The notes under the pieces: generated by a model | What the model saw: the letters and a program-made list of their open reading frames with translations, nothing else | Databases searched by the model: none | What the model was told of the DNA's origin: nothing | NCBI GenBank assembly: GCA_011947345.1 | Contig: JAAVTG010000650.1 | Span: forward strand, 1-11,318 | Length of the DNA stretch: 11,318 nucleotides | Reading direction: 5' to 3' | DNA from: Phytophthora quininea | Lineage: Eukaryota; Oomycota; Peronosporomycetes; Peronosporales; Peronosporaceae | Program-made: the position numbers and the translations under genes | Shown here: piece after piece, positions 10,501-11,318 of the stretch | Position numbering within the stretch: position 1 is the first letter of the stretch | Layout of the letters: the number at the start of each line of letters is the position of its first letter

Positions 10501-11153
10501 GATCGGCGTCCGTTGCTCCGAGGACGTTCTAAACACAATTCCGAGCAACCTCCGATCGGGGGCGCTATCTCAGTGACGCCTGTGATCTTCACGCAGGGCA
10601 TCAACGAAATGCAGACGTTGGCCAACAACGCCAGCGCCAAGAAGACGACGCTACAAGATATTATCAACCGCAAGAACTTAGTCGTGTTGCGGCATTACGT
10701 CGAGAAGTACAAGCAGTTGGCGGCGCGGCGTCCGGACGCTGTGCCAACGCCGGTCAGGACGATCGCGCCGTTGTTGATTCCCTCGAAGACCGCATCGCTG
10801 CGGCCAGCAAGAGGCAAGTGGTGAAGGCGAAGCACCCTCAGATTATCCAGGAGGGGTCTCGATTGTGTCGATTGCTCGGTGCCGGTCGCGTAACGTCCTG
10901 CAAGAGCGCCAAGGACCGCACGGGTATGTCGGTGACACTGGAGCAGGTTCGGTTACTGAGCGAAAACCACGGCCTGCCGGAGGAGTTTGCGGTGCGCACC
11001 GTCTCAACCATGCGCAGCAATGGCGTGCGGCTCGAGAACGCGCTCAAGAACACGGGCAAGCGCCAGTACGCCTTCAACGCGTTGCAGCGCTCGCTGCTGC
11101 CTGACGAGTACAAGTGCCCCGAGGGCACTTACGGCCGGGGCAATGTGAGCTAG
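4589..11153 (+). CDS. Seven-transmembrane receptor fused to C2 and inositol polyphosphate 4-phosphatase domains (GPCR-bigram type; frame-disrupted)
   Basis: Conceptual protein of about 2,147 aa from ATG 4589 (about 2,135 from ATG 4692). Proposed exons are 4589-4594, 4662-4758 and 4821-11153. Order: signal peptide (MYAAALLLLLASAS core, residues about 13-30); short N-terminal helix-like segment; Ser-rich run; Val/Ser/Gly repeats (about 146-348); Ser/Thr-rich linker with N-glycosylation sequons; Cys-containing ectodomain (about 475-908); seven TM helices (about 913-1210); C2-like domain (KWSRVGFTETVLPTL, LLRFVVYEIPEK); long linker; INPP4 domain with VIFTQGINEMQTLA, active site CKSAKDRTGMSVTLEQ and the family ending KCPEGTYGR. 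INPP4 enzymes remove the 4-phosphate of PI(3,4)P2. One-base losses are inferred at T5 7496-7500, G4 8857-8860, T3 10333-10335, G5 10472-10476, G5 10558-10562 and G 10743. The frame also changes between about 4911 and 5024, where the exact protein is unresolved. TM1 and the C2 domain each straddle a break, and the breaks after 10300 fall within the phosphatase part, so one gene is much likelier than several. Confidence 0.85.
4595..4661 (+). other. Predicted intron 1 (67 nt) near the start of the receptor-phosphatase gene
   Basis: GTGAGT donor at 4595 and a pyrimidine-rich tract (CTCTCTTTCTACCTCC) before CACAG at 4657-4661. Removing it joins ATGCGG (4589-4594) in frame to the signal-peptide exon, giving a basic n-region (MRRRLLRGGGRHM) before the Leu-rich core. 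If translation begins at 4692 instead, this would be a 5' UTR intron. The splice signals are good; the coding status of the 6-nt first exon part is inference. Confidence 0.6.
4759..4820 (+). other. Predicted intron 2 (62 nt) after the signal-peptide exon
   Basis: GTAATA donor at 4759 and CCTACAG acceptor ending at 4820. The upstream frame would hit a stop inside the intron (TGA at 4797-4799), while removal joins signal-peptide codons (ending in Ala-Glu) to the open segment beginning EVDVANFVADPVPAV. The size and signals fit the short introns of oomycetes. Confidence 0.75.
5190..5750 (+). repeat. Degenerate Val/Ser/Gly 9+7-residue repeats in the receptor ectodomain
   Basis: The translated frame shows about twenty short units of the form G-hydrophobic-x-V-x-x-G-S. 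Many alternate between 9 and 7 residues, making a 16-residue (48-nt) higher-order period, e.g. GIDVSAGSAGVSVGSK. Later units are more diverged (GVDVSVGS, GVHVSDGS, VHVPVGS, TDVYVGS). The alternation of hydrophobic and polar residues with Gly-Ser turns suggests stacked short beta-strands. At DNA level the copies are too diverged for a simple recent minisatellite, though parts such as GTGGGGTC recur. The antisense strand reads as long open Pro/Thr-rich frames, which are shadows of this composition. Confidence 0.8.
7455..8350 (+). other. Seven-transmembrane core of the receptor-phosphatase
   Basis: Seven hydrophobic helices are visible: TM1 about 7461-7540 (crosses the T5 shift at 7496-7500), TM2 about 7580-7650 (ISVMMVFVLCIVGNAIWISV), TM3 about 7680-7765, TM4 about 7790-7865 (FVFLFYVFINVAFYAVQLF), TM5 about 8020-8105 (AELLIFLTSVVLLILGTFVI), TM6 about 8175-8245 (LITYLAVILAIALVLG) and TM7 about 8268-8350 (WLPTLVPPIGFLLLQW). 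The loop between TM4 and TM5 (about 7866-8015) holds four cysteines. With the N-terminal signal peptide outside, the C2/INPP4 tail falls in the cytosol, as in GPCRs. I cannot assign a GPCR class by motif; DRY and NPxxY are not evident. Confidence 0.8.
10513..11150 (+). other. INPP4-type phosphatase catalytic domain
   Basis: The segment holds the blocks of inositol polyphosphate 4-phosphatases: TPVIFTQGINEMQTLA, a helical stretch with LVVLRHYVEKYKQLAARRPD, GAGRVTSCKSAKDRTGMSV with the CX5R loop at 10899-10919, TMRSNGVRLENALKNTGKRQ, YAFNALQ and the end CPEGTYGR. The nucleophilic Cys (10899-10901), both loop lysines and the Arg are intact, so the enzyme is predicted active once the frame is correct. 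The shifts at 10558-10562 and 10743 lie inside this region. The domain sits at the extreme C-terminus, as in animal INPP4A/B. Confidence 0.9.
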
Positions 11154-11318
11154 ACTCACGTACTGGGACACAGCTTCAGGCTGACATTTTTGTGGATAAA
11201 CTCCTGTTAACTTTTGTCAGTTTTGCACTCGTGTGTTGTGGTAATGCCAAATTCTCTTGAATATGTATGCGCCGCAGTCGGCTTTTGTATCAAAACTTCT
11301 GCGTTATCTTCTGCGTTT
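11154..11318 (+). other. 3' flank of the receptor-phosphatase gene
   Basis: No gene is seen after the TAG at 11151-11153. There is no canonical AATAAA; GATAAA (11194-11199 area) is the nearest variant, within a T-rich stretch. A 10-nt direct repeat CTTCTGCGTT occurs at 11296-11305 and 11308-11317, at the window edge; its meaning is unknown. Confidence 0.4.

Noticed and set aside
10472..10562. Programmed ribosomal frameshifting at the G5 runs
   Set aside because: No slippery heptamer with a downstream structure is evident, and many similar one-base losses occur in unrelated conserved genes nearby. Sequence error explains all of them at once.

Overview
The window looks like a gene-dense, GC-rich, intron-poor nuclear segment of an oomycete (Phytophthora/Pythium-like). 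The evidence is two short, clean GT-AG introns (about 62 and 67 nt), compact intergenic spaces, and a receptor-enzyme fusion of the kind oomycetes are known for (GPCR-bigrams). The species cannot be fixed from the sequence alone.

Layout: (1) 1-201, upstream region of the first gene. (2) 202-2440 (+), a full-length cullin-1, the scaffold of SCF ubiquitin ligases, with a canonical AATAAA 48 nt after the stop. (3) 2546-4212 (-), a WDR46/Utp7 (BING4-domain) WD40 protein of the small-subunit processome, tail-to-tail with the cullin across 105 bp. (4) 4213-4588, a divergent intergenic region of about 380 bp. (5) 4589-11153 (+), one very large gene with two small 5' introns, conceptually about 2,135-2,147 aa. 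Its order is signal peptide, Ser/Val/Gly-rich short-period repeat, Ser/Thr-rich linker, Cys-containing ectodomain, seven transmembrane helices, C2-like domain, and inositol polyphosphate 4-phosphatase (INPP4) catalytic domain with an intact CKSAKDR active site. (6) 11154-11318, 3' flank.

All three genes are broken by small reading-frame shifts. Most are losses of one base, and most lie in short homopolymer runs. Both sides of every shift keep strong family similarity or continuous topology, so I read these as consensus/sequencing errors in a draft assembly rather than three adjacent pseudogenes. Each CDS is therefore given as the whole conceptual gene, with its shift points listed.

The cullin and WDR46 genes are housekeeping. 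The item of interest is the third gene: a single-chain receptor whose seven-helix core is joined to a PTEN-like phosphoinositide 4-phosphatase. This suggests that an extracellular cue could act directly on PI(3,4)P2 turnover at the membrane.
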